Assembly (NCBI GenBank): GCA_022578965.1
Contig: MU400840.1
Span: 1 to 32,971, forward strand
DNA length: 32,971 bases
From: Xylaria sp. FL1777
Taxonomy: Eukaryota > Ascomycota > Sordariomycetes > Xylariales > Xylariaceae
Direction of reading: 5' to 3'
The notes under the pieces are model-generated. The model saw only the letters and a program-made list of their open reading frames with translations, was not told where the DNA came from and did no database searches. This document shows positions 1 to 11,900 of this stretch, piece by piece (position 1 is the stretch's first letter; each line of letters begins with the position of its first letter). A program made the position numbers and the translations under genes.

Positions 1-134
1 TTAAATTAAAAAGTTGCTAGTTTTTAGCTATAATATTTTTAAAATAATGTTATAATTAAATATATTAGTAATATTTAATATAATTTGCTTTTTATATTTT
101 TATATAAATATATTAAAAAGTTTAGTTTTTTTAA

Positions 135-138
135 GTAT
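135..138. other. Target-site duplication GTAT, left copy of element 1
   Basis: GTAT directly precedes the TG that starts the left LTR and recurs at 15096-15099 directly after the right LTR. If the LTR is taken to end one base earlier, the duplication reads AGTAT (134-138 and 15095-15099), a 5-bp duplication. Either version supports a single insertion event. Confidence 0.75.
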
Positions 139-442
139 TGAAATAAAGCAGTGCGATTGCGTAAGATCTACTATACTACTTTAATTGCAAAGAGATAAGT
201 TATAACTTATGCATTCAAGCAATTAGGCCATATATAAATTAAAAAATTAAACAATTAATTAAAAAGCTATTTAATAATACAAATAAAGCAATTATAGCTA
301 ATTTTTATTTTTTTGTGTATTATTATTAAGTTTATATTTTAAAATCTAGTATAATACTTATATTTTTATTCCTATTATATAACTTAGCTTAAATTTATTT
401 TAACTAGTTAGTTAGTTTATTTAGCTACTTTACTTTACTTTA
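139..442 (-). repeat. LTR of element 1, left copy (3' LTR on the coding strand)
   Basis: 304 bp, aligning without gaps to 14792-15095. On the plus strand it starts TG and ends TA (probably a mutated CA). About 32 positions differ from its partner, all C/T or G/A. It contains the perfect 16-bp palindrome ATAAGTTATAACTTAT at 195-210, also intact in the other copy (14848-14863). It is the 3' LTR because pol reads leftward. Confidence 0.92.
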
Positions 443-3400
443 ATTTTTTTTTATTAAAATATAGCTGCTTTTAGTTTATTTTAATATTTATAATTATATA
501 GTTTTTTATTTTTATTAGCATTTTTTAAACAAGGTTAATATTATTTTTTTTTGCTTATTTAGTTTTATAAGCTTTTTTTTATTTTTTTTGCTATGTTTAA
601 AAGTAGCTTAAGCTTTAGTGCTTATAAAAGCATTATAGCTTTGTTAAAACTAGTTTTAGCTTTTTTACGTATTTAAATATATAAGCAAAAGCTTTTAAGA
701 ATGCTTAGCGTTTTTTTTATAAGAATACTTATAAAAAGTTTATATTTTTTTTTTTTTAAACTATTAAGCTTAGCTAAGTTTTATACTTAGTTTATTATAC
801 TTAAAAGAAAGAATATTTATAAAGGTTTTCGTAATAAAATAACTTTATACTACTAAAACGTTTTTATATTGTTTGTAATATAACTTTTTTAGTATAATTA
901 TTAGTTTTTTTTGCTAAGAACTTTTTTTGTGCTTTAAGGTAAAAAGCACTAAAAAAACAGAACAATTAACTTTTAGTTTTTTTTTTGGCGTTTTTTCTTT
1001 ATTCTATGTATTTTTAGCGCTTAATAGTAAAAAAGCTAACTTATTAAATCTAAAAAAAGTTGCTTTTAGTTCTTTTAAAAAATAATAAAGCTTAACGCTT
1101 ATTAAAAGCAATAAATGCAGATCTTTTTGCAACTTAAAGCTAAAGTACTTTTTAAGGTTTGCTTTTAAAAATTAAATAAGCTATTTATAACTTTTTTAAT
1201 TATTAATACCTTTTTTTAAATATTAGCTTATTAAGTTATAAAACATGTAATATAAATATAAAGCTTTAATAAACTTATATATATAGTTATTATATTAGCA
1301 AAAGCAAAAAAATATAAAATAGCTTAATATAACCTTTATATTAAAGTGCTTTATTGTTTAATATTTTTACAATTTCTAAAAAATTTGTTTGTTATTTTTA
1401 TTAATAATATATTTAAAGTTTAAAATATATGCTACTTTTAAAACAGTATTAATAAAAATAATAATTTAATAATTATTTAAGCAATATTTTATTATAAAAT
1501 ATTTTATTTAAAAAATTGCAGCAATTATTACAGCTTACTTTATGTTTTGCTAGTTTATAAAAAGATTTTTTATAAATTAGTTATACTTAAGTTTAATATT
1601 TATTTTTAAAGCTTTAGCTTTTTTATTTATATATAGCTAAAGTAATATGTTTAGTAAAGCTTTTATTTTGTGCTTATTTAGCTATTTTTTAGCGTTTAGC
1701 TTTATAAAAATATTTGTAATATAAATAGCTTTAATTTTTTATTTTGTAATGTTTATTTTATAAAAGTTTTTATAGTAGCTATAAATAGTAAGCTTTTTTT
1801 AATAATTTAAATATTTTTATTTATATTAATAAGTTTTTTTAGCAGCTGTTTATTATTTTAAAAAAAAAGTTTTTAGCTATTGCTTTTTATTATTTTTATG
1901 TATTATTTTTAGAACTTTATTTAGCAAAAAATAATAAACTAGCTTTTATTTATTATAAAACTTTAGTTTATTAAAATGTTTTATATTATTATTTTTTAAT
2001 AATTATTTAAAGCTTTTTTTAATAGCAGTTTTTTTAAAAATTTTATAAATAATAACTATTAAATATTTGGTTTTTATACTATAGGTTTTTATTTTTTATA
2101 TAGTTTTAGCTTTATTGCTAAAACTATTAGATTTTTTATAAATATAACGTTAAACTTATTAAAGCAAAAATTGTTATTTTTATAGTATTTTTTAATTTTA
2201 AATAAGTACTATATTAATATTATAAAACTTTTTATAGCTATAAATCTTAATATTTAATTTATAGCTTATAAAAATGCTTTTAAATATTTAGTTTTTAGTT
2301 TAAACATATAAAGTAATGTTTTATTTGCGTTTATTAAGCAGTTTTATGCAGCAAAGTATGCTATAAAAGCTTTTTTTTAAAAATTAAGCGTTTTTTTATT
2401 AAATAACAAGTTAAAAATATAAAAAACTTTTATTAAAATTATATATAATATAAACTACTAATATTTTAACGCTTTTTTATTATAATACCTTTTATATATT
2501 AAGTATATTGCTTTTTTTTATATTTGTTAAACTAAGTTTAAAAATAAGTTCTAGCAAGTTTTGCTATTTTTAAAGAACGTATAGCTAAAGTGCTTTCTTA
2601 GTACTATTTTTTCTTTTTTTTTTAAGTTTTCAAAAAACAAACTTTTTATAAAGGTTATTTTTTCTTATATAAAATAAAACTTTAAAACAAACTTTAAAAA
2701 AATATTAACTAAAAAAAGCAGTATGTTTTTTAGCTAAATATTTTTTGCATTTAGTTCTTTAATCTATAAAAAAAGCTAGCAGGCTAAATATTTTTTATAC
2801 TTTAAATTTTTAATAATTACTAGCTTTTTTTTAAAGCTATTTTTAAAAAGCTATTAGTTTTTAAAGAAAAGCTTTTTATAATTAGCAGTTAAGTTTATAT
2901 ATATATGTTTATTTTTTTTTTTTTTTTGCTTTTTTTTTAAAGTTTGCTATTTTTTATGCTAGTTGTTTGTATGCTTTAGTATTAAGTGTTAGCTTTACAA
3001 AACTTTTAAGAAAAAATACCTTTATTTTTAGTTAATTTATAATACTAGTAATTTCTTTAAAAATAAAAAATATAATAATTAAAAGCGTATGCATATAATA
3101 AAAGTAATTTTTAATAATATTTAAGCATATATATACTTTTGCTATATTTTATAATTTAGTAAAAAATGCAAGCAAGTTAGAAATTTTAATATAAGTTAAA
3201 AGTACAAAAGTAAATAATATAAAAGGTATAAAGTATAAATATTAATATTAATACTGCTTGCTTTATATAATTTAATATTTTTAATTGCTAATTTAAGTTA
3301 TTACTTTTTAATAATTATAAAATCTTCTAAATATAAATGCTAAAAGCATTTATGCTAAATATAAAAAGTTAAAACTTATTAAGTAAATAAAATAGCAAAG

Positions 3401-6145
3401 TTAAATATAAGTAAAAAGTTTAATAAAGCAAATATAATAAAAAAAAAGCTAAAATATGTATTTTTAAATTAATATACTTTTTTTTTATAAACTTATTATA
3501 CTATTTTTAATTTATTGATTAATTATTTTATTGCTAAAATAAATTATTAATTGCTAAATATTTTTATAATAATTATTTTTTATATGTTTATGCTAATATT
3601 AATTAAAAAATAAGCAAATAAAGTAGTTTTAGTTAGCTAAATAATTACTTTTTAACTTTTTTTTAATATACTTATAACTTATTTTTTTTAAACATTTATT
3701 ACTACTAATAGTAAAGTAAATAACTTAAGCTTTAGTAAATATAAAGAAAAAGCTTGTTTTTTTTTTTAATCTGTTTTTTTTTAAGTAGTTTTAAAGCTTA
3801 GATTTTTTCTGCAATTTTTTTTTTTAATGCTTAAGTTTTTAGATTATTTAAATTATGCCTTTATTATAAAGTTTTCGTTTTTAAGTAGCATAATTAATGC
3901 TTGCTTAACTAAATATTTAAAAAACAATTCTTATATTATTAATAAGGTTTTAAACAATTAAAAAGCATTATAATAATTAACTAATATTTAGAAAATTAAT
4001 ATTGCTTAACTAATAAATAATTATATTTATAATATTTAAAAAGTTAAGTTTACTAACAAATAATAAAATATATATGCTTTTTTTTTCTTTAAATCTTGTT
4101 TTTTTTATTTAGCTAACTTTTTTTGTTTTATATAACTAAGCACTAAGCTGTTTATAAATCAAAATTTTTAGTAGTAATACTAGCAGTAAATATGTTTAAT
4201 AAAAAGTTAGTTATAATTTTTTTTATATATATTATATAAATTAACATATTTAAGCTAGCTTTAGCTAAATAAAAAAGCAAAAATATTTAAAATCTTATTT
4301 ATTATATATAAAAATAACTAAAAGTAGTTTTTAAAGCAAATATATATATTAGATTTTTTATAACTTTTATTAACTTATAGCTATGTTTATATAGCTGTTT
4401 AAAATATAAAATGCTATATTTTATAAATATTATAAATAGTTATTAATAATAACTAAAAGCAAAAAGTATATAAAGCTTTATTTTTTTTTTTTTTGCTACA
4501 TTATTTTAAAATAAAGGTTTAATACATATGCTAATTACATGTTTATTATTTAGTTATAAAACTGTTTATTTTATAAGTTCAAAAGTAATATAGCTAAATA
4601 TTTTAGGGCTAATATAATAACTATAATAGTTAAAGAAAATTTTACGCTTAAAAACTTTAAAAAATAAATAGTTTTAACTAAAAATACTTTTATTTGCTTA
4701 ACTAAAAAAAAAATTAAATTAAAACGTAAGTTAAAGCGTTTTTTTTAAGTTAATTTTATTGCTTAGCTTATTAAAAGTAATATTAGTAAGCAATAATTTA
4801 GTATTACTTAAAAAATTAGCATAACGCTTAAATGTTTAAAAAAATAGCTAAAGAAATAAATTAAATAAGTTATATAAAGTAAAATAAAATAAGAAAATTA
4901 AACAATTTGCTTATATAGTAATATTTTTTTTAATATAATTTACGATTATTTTTTTTTATTGTATAGCTTATAAATTTTTTTTTAAGCATAATAAATAAAA
5001 AAAAAATAGTTATTATATAAGAAGTTAAGTTATAACATTTATAAAAGCAAATATATAAAACTTTTGCAACAAAAAAATTAAAAATATATAAAATAAGAAT
5101 TATTAATATTAAATTATTAAATCTTTTTTTGTTTTTTTTTTAGTTTTTATTTTTTTAGCTTTATATAATTAAATAATTCTGCTTAATTTTTTGTAGTAAA
5201 GTTTTGTTTTTGCTAAGCTTGCTTTAAATTTTGCTTAAGCGTTTGCTGTTTTATTAAATGCTTATTATTGTTTAATAGCAGCTTTAGGTTATTATTAGTA
5301 GTTTAAACGTATAAAATATAAACTAGTAATTTTTTAAAATGTAGTAATAGTGTTTTTTGCTTTTTAACAATTTTAAGGTTTTTATTAAGTATTAAATAGT
5401 TTAAACTAAAAGCAAAAAAAGCTGTTTAGTTTTAAATAAAAATAATAAAGCAATTAAAAGTAAAAAGACTTATATATAAGCGTTAATGCAATAAAATAAA
5501 CTTAAATAGTTAAAACTAATAAGCAGTTTTTATTTTTGTTTTTTTTATTTTTATGTATTTTTAAAAAAAAGCAATAATAATTTATATTAAAACTAAGCTG
5601 CTTAGCTATTTAAAAAACGTTAAAATAAAATAAAAACTTATGTTTTTAGCGTAATAATAAAAAAAGTGCTAATAAACTAGCTACTATAAAACTAATAAAT
5701 ATAAAACTAATAAAAAAAAAGCTATAAAAAACGTATTTAGTTTTAAGCAAAAAAAAATGATTTTGTACATTATAACTTAATTATATAAACTTATATAATT
5801 AATAAAAATAAAAAACAAAACAATTAGTAAAAAAACAAAAAATAAAAAAGAAAAAATCTATTGCTTTAGCTTTTATTAATTATTACTTTTTAAAGCGTTT
5901 TATAGTATAATAGCTAAAAAAATAAAATAAGCTGTTATATTTTTTAGCACTTAAAATATTTAAAGCGCTAAAAGTTATACTATAGCTTTTATAAACTTAA
6001 AAAGCTTTTATAACTTGTTATATTTTTTTTATTTCTTGCAGCTTAATTATTATAGCTTTAATTATTAAAAGCTTTATTGTTTTAGTTTAGTTTTTAATAA
6101 ATAGCTGCAATACTAGTAGTTTATACATTAAAGTTAAGATTTTCT
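443..6145. other. Unexplained 5.7-kb segment between pol and the 3' LTR of element 1
   Basis: No domain was recognised on either strand in the parts I examined, and there is no sizeable open frame. The segment starts with a nine-T run next to the LTR, the likely polypurine tract on the minus strand. Base skew changes inside it: 443 to about 2900 is T-rich on the plus strand like the pol region, while stretches around 3060-3460, 4800-5100 and 5400-5900 are A-rich. A switch of this kind can mark an insertion in the other orientation, but I found no terminal repeats to prove one. Ty3/Gypsy elements normally reach the 3' LTR soon after integrase, so this sequence is extra. It could be an additional ORF, a long untranslated region or nested elements. 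Confidence 0.5.
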
Positions 6146-6149
6146 AGTT

Positions 6150-7320
6150 TTTAGTACTTTTAGTTATTTTATATAAATTGCTTTAATTTTTTAAAAAAAA
6201 ACAACTTTTTTAATTTTTTGCTAGTTAGTTTTGCTAATTAGTATTGCTTATAATTAATATTTTTCTTAATTTTATAAGAGCTAATTTATTTATATAGTAG
6301 CTTTTTGTTATTAAACTTATTTATTAAAAGCATAATATTATAAAAAAAAACAAAAAAGCTTTTTTTAAGTAATTGTTTAATTTTATAAGCGTTTTTTTAA
6401 GATTTAGCTTTTATAGCTAATTTTTTTTTTTTAGTTATAATTGCTTTAACCTTTATAACATTTTAGTTATAGCGTTTTAGCTGCTTAACTTTAGCTTTAA
6501 TAAAATCTTTATAAAAAGTAATATTTTACTATTTAATTACTTTTTATGTTAGTATTACATTTTTTATTAGTAAAATTAGCATTTTTTTATATATTAGCTT
6601 ATATAAGCTGCAGCTATAGTAGCGCATAAAAGTATAATCTGCTTATATTATTAAGTTTAAATATTTTAGCTAATTTTTTCTAGTTTTATTTATTATTTAT
6701 ATAAAGCTTTTTTTTATTAGCTTATAGCTTTTTTTAATAAAGCTTTAAGCTTAAAAATAGTAAGCTAAACTATAGTTTATTTTATAGCTTAAAGTATTTA
6801 TTACGTTTTTTATTTCTTTTTTAAATTTAGAGCTATTGTTATATTTAATTTTTATAGGAACTTTGTATTAAAACATGATTTTTTTTTTAATAAATTTAAG
6901 TATTTTTAGAAAATTTATATGTTTTAAAAGTTTAGCTTTTAAATAAGTTATTATTTTGCATTTTGCTTTTATAATAGTTTTAAATTTGTTATTTAATAGC
7001 ATAGTTTATATATTTATAACTTAAAAAACTAAAGAATTTAAAAAGTAATTAAAATAGTGTTTTTTAGTTTTTTTGCTATTTATGGATTTTTAGCAATTAA
7101 AGCAACTAGTAATTGCAATATAAACATTTTAATAAAGGCTTTTTTAGTAATATTTTTAAATTATTTGTTAAGTTATAAATATTTAGTTTTTATAAGTTAT
7201 TTTTTTATAGTTTTTTTTAATAAGAGCTTTTTAAGTCTTTTTATTATTAATAACTCTTTTTAGCATTTTTTTAGACTTTGCTTTTTTTTAAAAAATAAAT
7301 TTATTAATAAAAAATTTAAG
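6150..7320 (-). other. Integrase remnant with zinc-binding, core and GPY/F-like regions, element 1 pol
   Basis: The zinc-binding region keeps its C-x2-C pair (CFNC, 7093-7104), while the His part (about 7190-7220) is blurred. The DDE core has its first Asp as Asn in VINI (7012-7014), its second Asp as Asn at the start of NNSSKF (6838-6840), and its Glu as Lys (6733-6735) after AYYF, the former AYHP. KVPIKIK (6844-6864) matches the GVP-x-KI segment before the second Asp. ADYTFMRYY (about 6562-6582 region upstream of 6600) matches WADRTTVR. A C-terminal stretch ending SSYKIKK (around 6262-6282) fits the GPYRIRK (GPY/F) motif, followed by LAKLTSKKLK. This full layout is that of Gypsy integrases; all three catalytic residues are lost. 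Confidence 0.88.
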
Positions 7321-7560
7321 GGCTTTTTTTCTAAAGTAACTTTGCTTTTTTTTTGTTGTAAGTTTTTTTAAAACTTGCTTAAAAACAAAATATTTAGCAA
7401 TTTGCTTGCTTTTTTTGCTTCAATTTTTTTTTAGGTATAGCAAAAGTTCTGTTTTTTAGTATACTAAGCTTTTAATTAGTTAATTGCTTAATTCTTTATA
7501 CGTAATAGTAATAGCTATTATATATAGTTAAAAATTAATAAAATTTTTTATATTTTTTTT

Positions 7561-8060
7561 TTAATAATTATTTAACTTATTTAATAGCTTAAAAGGTTTT
7601 TTAGAAAACTTATTAGTAGCTATATGTTTTTTTTCTAGTATATAATAAAATATAAAATTAAAAGTTTTTATATATGCTATTTATTTTGTTAATTAAGCAT
7701 TTAGCAATACTAAAAATTTATTATTTAGCTATACTATAAAAACTTTTGTATTAGTTTTTAAATAAAACATAATTTTATAAAAATAGTTTTATAACTTTTA
7801 AAGAGTTTTAATAATAGCAAGCTTTTTTAGCTTTATAGCATTATATTTTTTTTTAAGGCTTTTTTATGTTTTAAACTTATATTTTGCTAGTTTAATAACT
7901 TTATTAACTTTTTAATATAAAATAGCGCTTTAGCTAGTTTTAAAAGCATTTATTTTTAGCTAAATAGGTTTTTTTATATAATCGAAAATAATAAGAATAA
8001 AAGCTGTTATAATAGCTTTTTAAAGCTTTTTTATAGCTTGTTTTTGCGGTTTTTTAAAGC
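7561..8060 (-). other. RNase H domain remnant, element 1 pol
   Basis: After the connection segment (KNKPFCF, 8056-8076), the frame reads IFDYIKKP and then KINAF (7942-7956), equivalent to ETDAS, with the first catalytic Asp codon changed to Asn at 7948-7950. SLKKKYNAIKLKKLAIIKTL (7801-7860) corresponds to the family's S-x-x-E-K-x-Y-x-x-x-K-x-E-C-L-A block. LKTNT (near 7747) corresponds to LETDA, and IAYIKTFNF (from 7680 down) to IAWIRLFDF. ATNKFSKKP (7594-7620) corresponds to AADGLSRRP at the end of the domain. Intact, this domain would remove the RNA strand of the RNA-DNA hybrid. Confidence 0.85.
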
Positions 8061-8139
8061 AAAACGGCTTATTTTTCTGTAATAAAACCATTAATAGTTT
8101 TGCAATTATAGCATACTTTTATATTTATATTTAGTAGTA

Positions 8140-8990
8140 TACTGTTATTTTTAAGAAAAACTATATTTTTATAATGTTTTTGCAAGTTTTTTACTTAAGA
8201 ATTTTTATTACTTTTGTTTTTATTAAGCTTTTATTATTAATGCTATATATATAGCTAACTATTTTAGTTGTTTGTTTTGCTTATTTGCTTTTAAGTATGC
8301 TAGCTATAATTTTAACTAGCTTAAAATTAAGCAGCATAATATTAAAATTCTTAAAATGCTTTAATATAAACTGCTTAATTTTTAAAGCAACTTTATAATT
8401 ATTATACTTAGTAATAAGTTTTTTAATTACTATATTATTAAAAAAAGGTTTATACTTTATTAATAATATATTATATAAAACTTTTAATAATACTTTTAGA
8501 AATTAAGCTATTAAATTTGTTGCTTTTTATAAAAAAATAGTTATTTAAAAAAAGCTTATTAATATAAAAAAAGCAGTTATTGCTTAACTAAAAATAAAAA
8601 GTAGTATTTAATTATATTTTAAAAATAAATTAACTATAAAGATTATTTTATATATTATAAACTTTTTAAAGAACTTATTATAGCTTTAAAAAAAATTAAT
8701 ATTACATATAATAACTACGTTTATTTTTATAGCTAAATTAATTAATTAAACTTTTTTACTTTTTTTTTGCACTAAAAACTAAGCGTTATAATATAAACTG
8801 TAAGCTTTTTTAAAAATGCTATACTTAAATTAGGTTTTTAAAACCTTTATAGTAATATTTTTTAAAAGTTTAAAAATTAAAATGCTACAAATTTGCTATG
8901 CTTTATAAAAAATTATTTTAATTTTATAAAAAGAAAAGATTTTATTATATATTTTTTTTATTTTAAAAAAGTTCTAAAAAAGTGCTATTT
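8140..8990 (-). other. Reverse transcriptase domain remnant, element 1 pol
   Basis: In order along the minus strand: AYSLYYNA then a stop (8779-8805), matching the GPYRNPW-type motif just before the first RT block; FIVNLF (FIDLF) at 8623-8640; ITAFF (TAFxT) at 8566-8580; TNLIA then a stop (the ATNSVAQ-like block) at 8503-8520; and FFNN at 8434-8445. FFNN is the FxDD polymerase centre with both Asp codons now Asn. The Phe-Leu-x-Ile block before the RNase H junction lies in 8141-8160. The motif order and spacing are those of a complete RT palm and fingers. The residue changes fit G-to-A and C-to-T mutation. Confidence 0.88.
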
Positions 8991-11900
8991 TTTTGCAATA
9001 CTATATTTTAGTTAATAATGCTGCTTTTTATTAAGTAAAGTTAGTTATATAAAGCTTTTTCGAAAAAACAGCTAGTTATTTAATAGTTAGTTAAATATTT
9101 TTAAAAGTAGTACTAAAACGTAAATATATGTTTTAATAAATGTTATTTCGTTAAAATAGCGCAAGATTTTTTAAGTAATAGCTTGTTTTTTTTAAAGCTT
9201 GCTTTTTTTACTTATAAAATCTAAGTAAAACAATGCTATTAAATAGCATATTATTTTTAAGATAGATTTTTTTATTTTTTGTTTTATATATTATATTTAA
9301 AATTATTGTTTTACTTTTTATTAATTTATTAGTTTTTAAAGCTTAAAAAGTTAATAGTGCTTAAGTTAAAGTTATAATTAAGTTATACTTGCTTTTTAAT
9401 TTATATGCAAAATTTTTAGTTTTTACGATTATTAATTTTTTAGCATTTTTTTGCTTTAGTGTTTTTTTTATTGCAACTAAAAATATTTTAAGTAGTTAAT
9501 TATTATTAAAAACAGCGCGAACTTTTTTATTGTTTTATATTTTTAAATTTTTAAAAAGTTTGATATTTTATATAAAAGAAATTAGAAAAGCTGCTAACGT
9601 TATATTATTATATAGGTTTTGATTTTTTTAAAAGTTTGCATTTGTATACTTTTTTAAACTGTGTTTTTTTAATTTTTTTTTTGTTTTTTTTTGTTAATTG
9701 TTAGATTTTCTATTTAAGGTCTAATATTTTTATGCTTTTTGTAGCTTATTTGCTAAGCTAATAGTTTAGCAAATATATATTAGTTTTTTAATTGCTAATG
9801 TTTTTAAGCTTTTAAACTTAGTTTTTTAATATAGTTTATTACTAGTATAATAATTTAGCTTGTTTTAAGTATTATATTAGCTATTATATAAAGGCCTTAA
9901 AAATATAAACTTATTTAAAACTTTATAATAAAGTTTATTTTTAGCAATAAAAAGTAAGTAGCTTGTTTTTTATTAATTATATATAATAAAAAAAGCAGCA
10001 ACTTTTTACTTATTTAAATAGTAGTTTTTAAGCATTTTATATATTTAATTAAATTATTAGTTTAGTTAAATCTTTTTTAAGTTATATTTGTATTTTTAGT
10101 AGCAAGGCTGTTTTTATTAATAAATAAGTTTATAATAATGCTAAACTGCGCTTTAAAATTAATAATCTTAATAATATTTTTTTTATAGATTTTGTTTTTT
10201 ATTTTTATAGTAAGCTTTAAGCAAAGCTATATATATTTTTTTAGCTTTATAACGCTTAAAAATATAGCTAAAATACTTCGTAATTTTAGCAGTAAAGCTA
10301 ACATAAAGCATAAATTTAAAAAGCTTAAGTATTTTTAATTAAAATAATTTATTAAACTTAAGTTTTTTTTATTATAAAATTTATATTTTAATGTTTTTTT
10401 AAATAAGTTTAAGCTATTGCTACTAGTATAATTGTTATACTTTTTATAAATTTTTATTTTAAAAGGGTTAAAAATTTAGTTAGCGCTTTTTAAAACTATT
10501 AATGTTAGCTATGTTAGCTTTTTAAGCTTTTTTTTTTTTTTTAGCGCTATTAGCATAAAATTAGCATAAAGCTAAAGTTTAATTAAAAATATTACTTTTT
10601 TTAAAAGCAGCATAAGTATAACAATTAGTAATTTTTGTTTTTTTAGGTTATTTTTAAATAACAAATATATAGTATTATATTAGTTTAAAATCTTAAAAAG
10701 CATTTTATTAAACTTTAGTTTATTTTTTAACGTTTGAAAATTTAAAGCAATATAAACAAAAAATAACATTACTTAATTATTTTATTAGTTTTAATTATAA
10801 AGAACCTTTATTATTTTATAGCGTTGCTTATTTAAAAAAGCAGCTATAAAGCTAAATTAAAGCATATAAGTATATATAATAAAACTGTTATATTTTATTT
10901 TTTTATTTATTTGTGCTATTAAATAATTTAATAAAAAGCTAGTTTTATAAGTGCTACTTAGCAATTTATGTTTACTAAGCTAACTAGCTAATTATAACAT
11001 TAGTTAAAAACTTTTTTATGGTTTTTTAATTGCTAGCTATTAAAATTCTATATTATTTTTTAAAGAGTTTATGTTTTTATAAAAAAAAGTATTTTTTATA
11101 TTTATTTAAGTTAAGATTTTCTGTAATAAAGTTTTTAGTTAAGCTTTATATTTTAATTTATTGCTTTTTTTCTTTAGAATAAGTTATAGTATGTTTAATT
11201 TAATCTATTAACTTGAACTTTTGCTAAAGTTATTTAAAAGTAATAATATTATTTTTAGCATTAGCTTAAGTATTTTTGCTGCTTTAAAATATAACTTAGC
11301 TTTTATTTAAGCAATTGTTTAAATAAAAATACTAGAATACTTTAGAACTTCTAGTATAAAATTCTTAAAAATAATATCTGTTTTTTTATTTAAGAAGTCT
11401 TTAAACTTTTTAGCTTATATTTTTTTAAATTTTAAGCTTTTTTTTATAAGTTTTGCTTTTTAGATTTTTTAAAGCTTTTAATAATTAGAACTTTTTAGTT
11501 TTAATAAAGTATTTTGCTTATAAAAATTATTGTTTATTTATATATTTTTAGTATTAAGCTAAGTAAAAAACTTATTATTATTTAAATAAATTTTTTTAAT
11601 TGTTTAACTTATAAAAGGCTTTTTTTTTTGTTTTTTAGGTTTTTTTTTACTTTTTGTTTAGTAAAAAGTAGCTTTTTTAGTTAAAAGCTTATAACAATTA
11701 GCTTAAAACATATTTACGCTGATTTTTTTGCTTAATATATAGCTTTATAAAACTTTAGTACTATTTGTATTATAAGAAGTGCTTTATGTAAAGTTTTAAT
11801 TAGTTGCAATAAAACTATTATTTAGCTTGCTATTTATTAAGTTATTTTTTTTAATATTGCAAGCTTTTACTAGTTTTATTTTATAAAGCGTATTAATTTA

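Larger units (their letters stand above)
6150..8990 (-). pseudogene. Degenerate Ty3/Gypsy pol polyprotein (RT-RNase H-integrase) of element 1
   Basis: Reading the minus strand in one frame (codons whose lowest plus coordinate is 1 mod 3), about 940 codons give a continuous Gypsy pol ghost: reverse transcriptase at the high-coordinate end, then RNase H, the integrase zinc-binding domain, the integrase core and a GPY/F-like C-terminus. Intact, it would copy the element RNA to DNA and insert it into the genome. Stops lie mostly where Gln or Trp is expected. No net frameshift occurs over 2.8 kb. Recognisable pieces include FFNN (RT FxDD), KINAF (RNase H ETDAS), CFNC (zinc pair), NNSSKF (DNGSEF) and AYYF (AYHP). 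The phrases match a clade common in fungi, recalled from family knowledge and not from a search. Both ends are approximate. Confidence 0.9.

Noticed and set aside
4441..4500. Homopolymer and short A/T runs as terminators, origins or microsatellites
   Set aside because: Such runs are everywhere in this composition and carry no specific information here.
7057..7263. 68-codon open frame on the plus strand
   Set aside because: It begins with GTG and lies exactly opposite the integrase zinc-binding region of element 1, whose minus-strand reading carries recognisable motifs such as CFNC. It is an antisense shadow.
7921..8017. Ty1/Copia integrase in element 1 from an FILIIFDY motif
   Set aside because: Extending the frame showed this is the RT-RNase H junction of a Gypsy pol, with RT upstream and integrase downstream.
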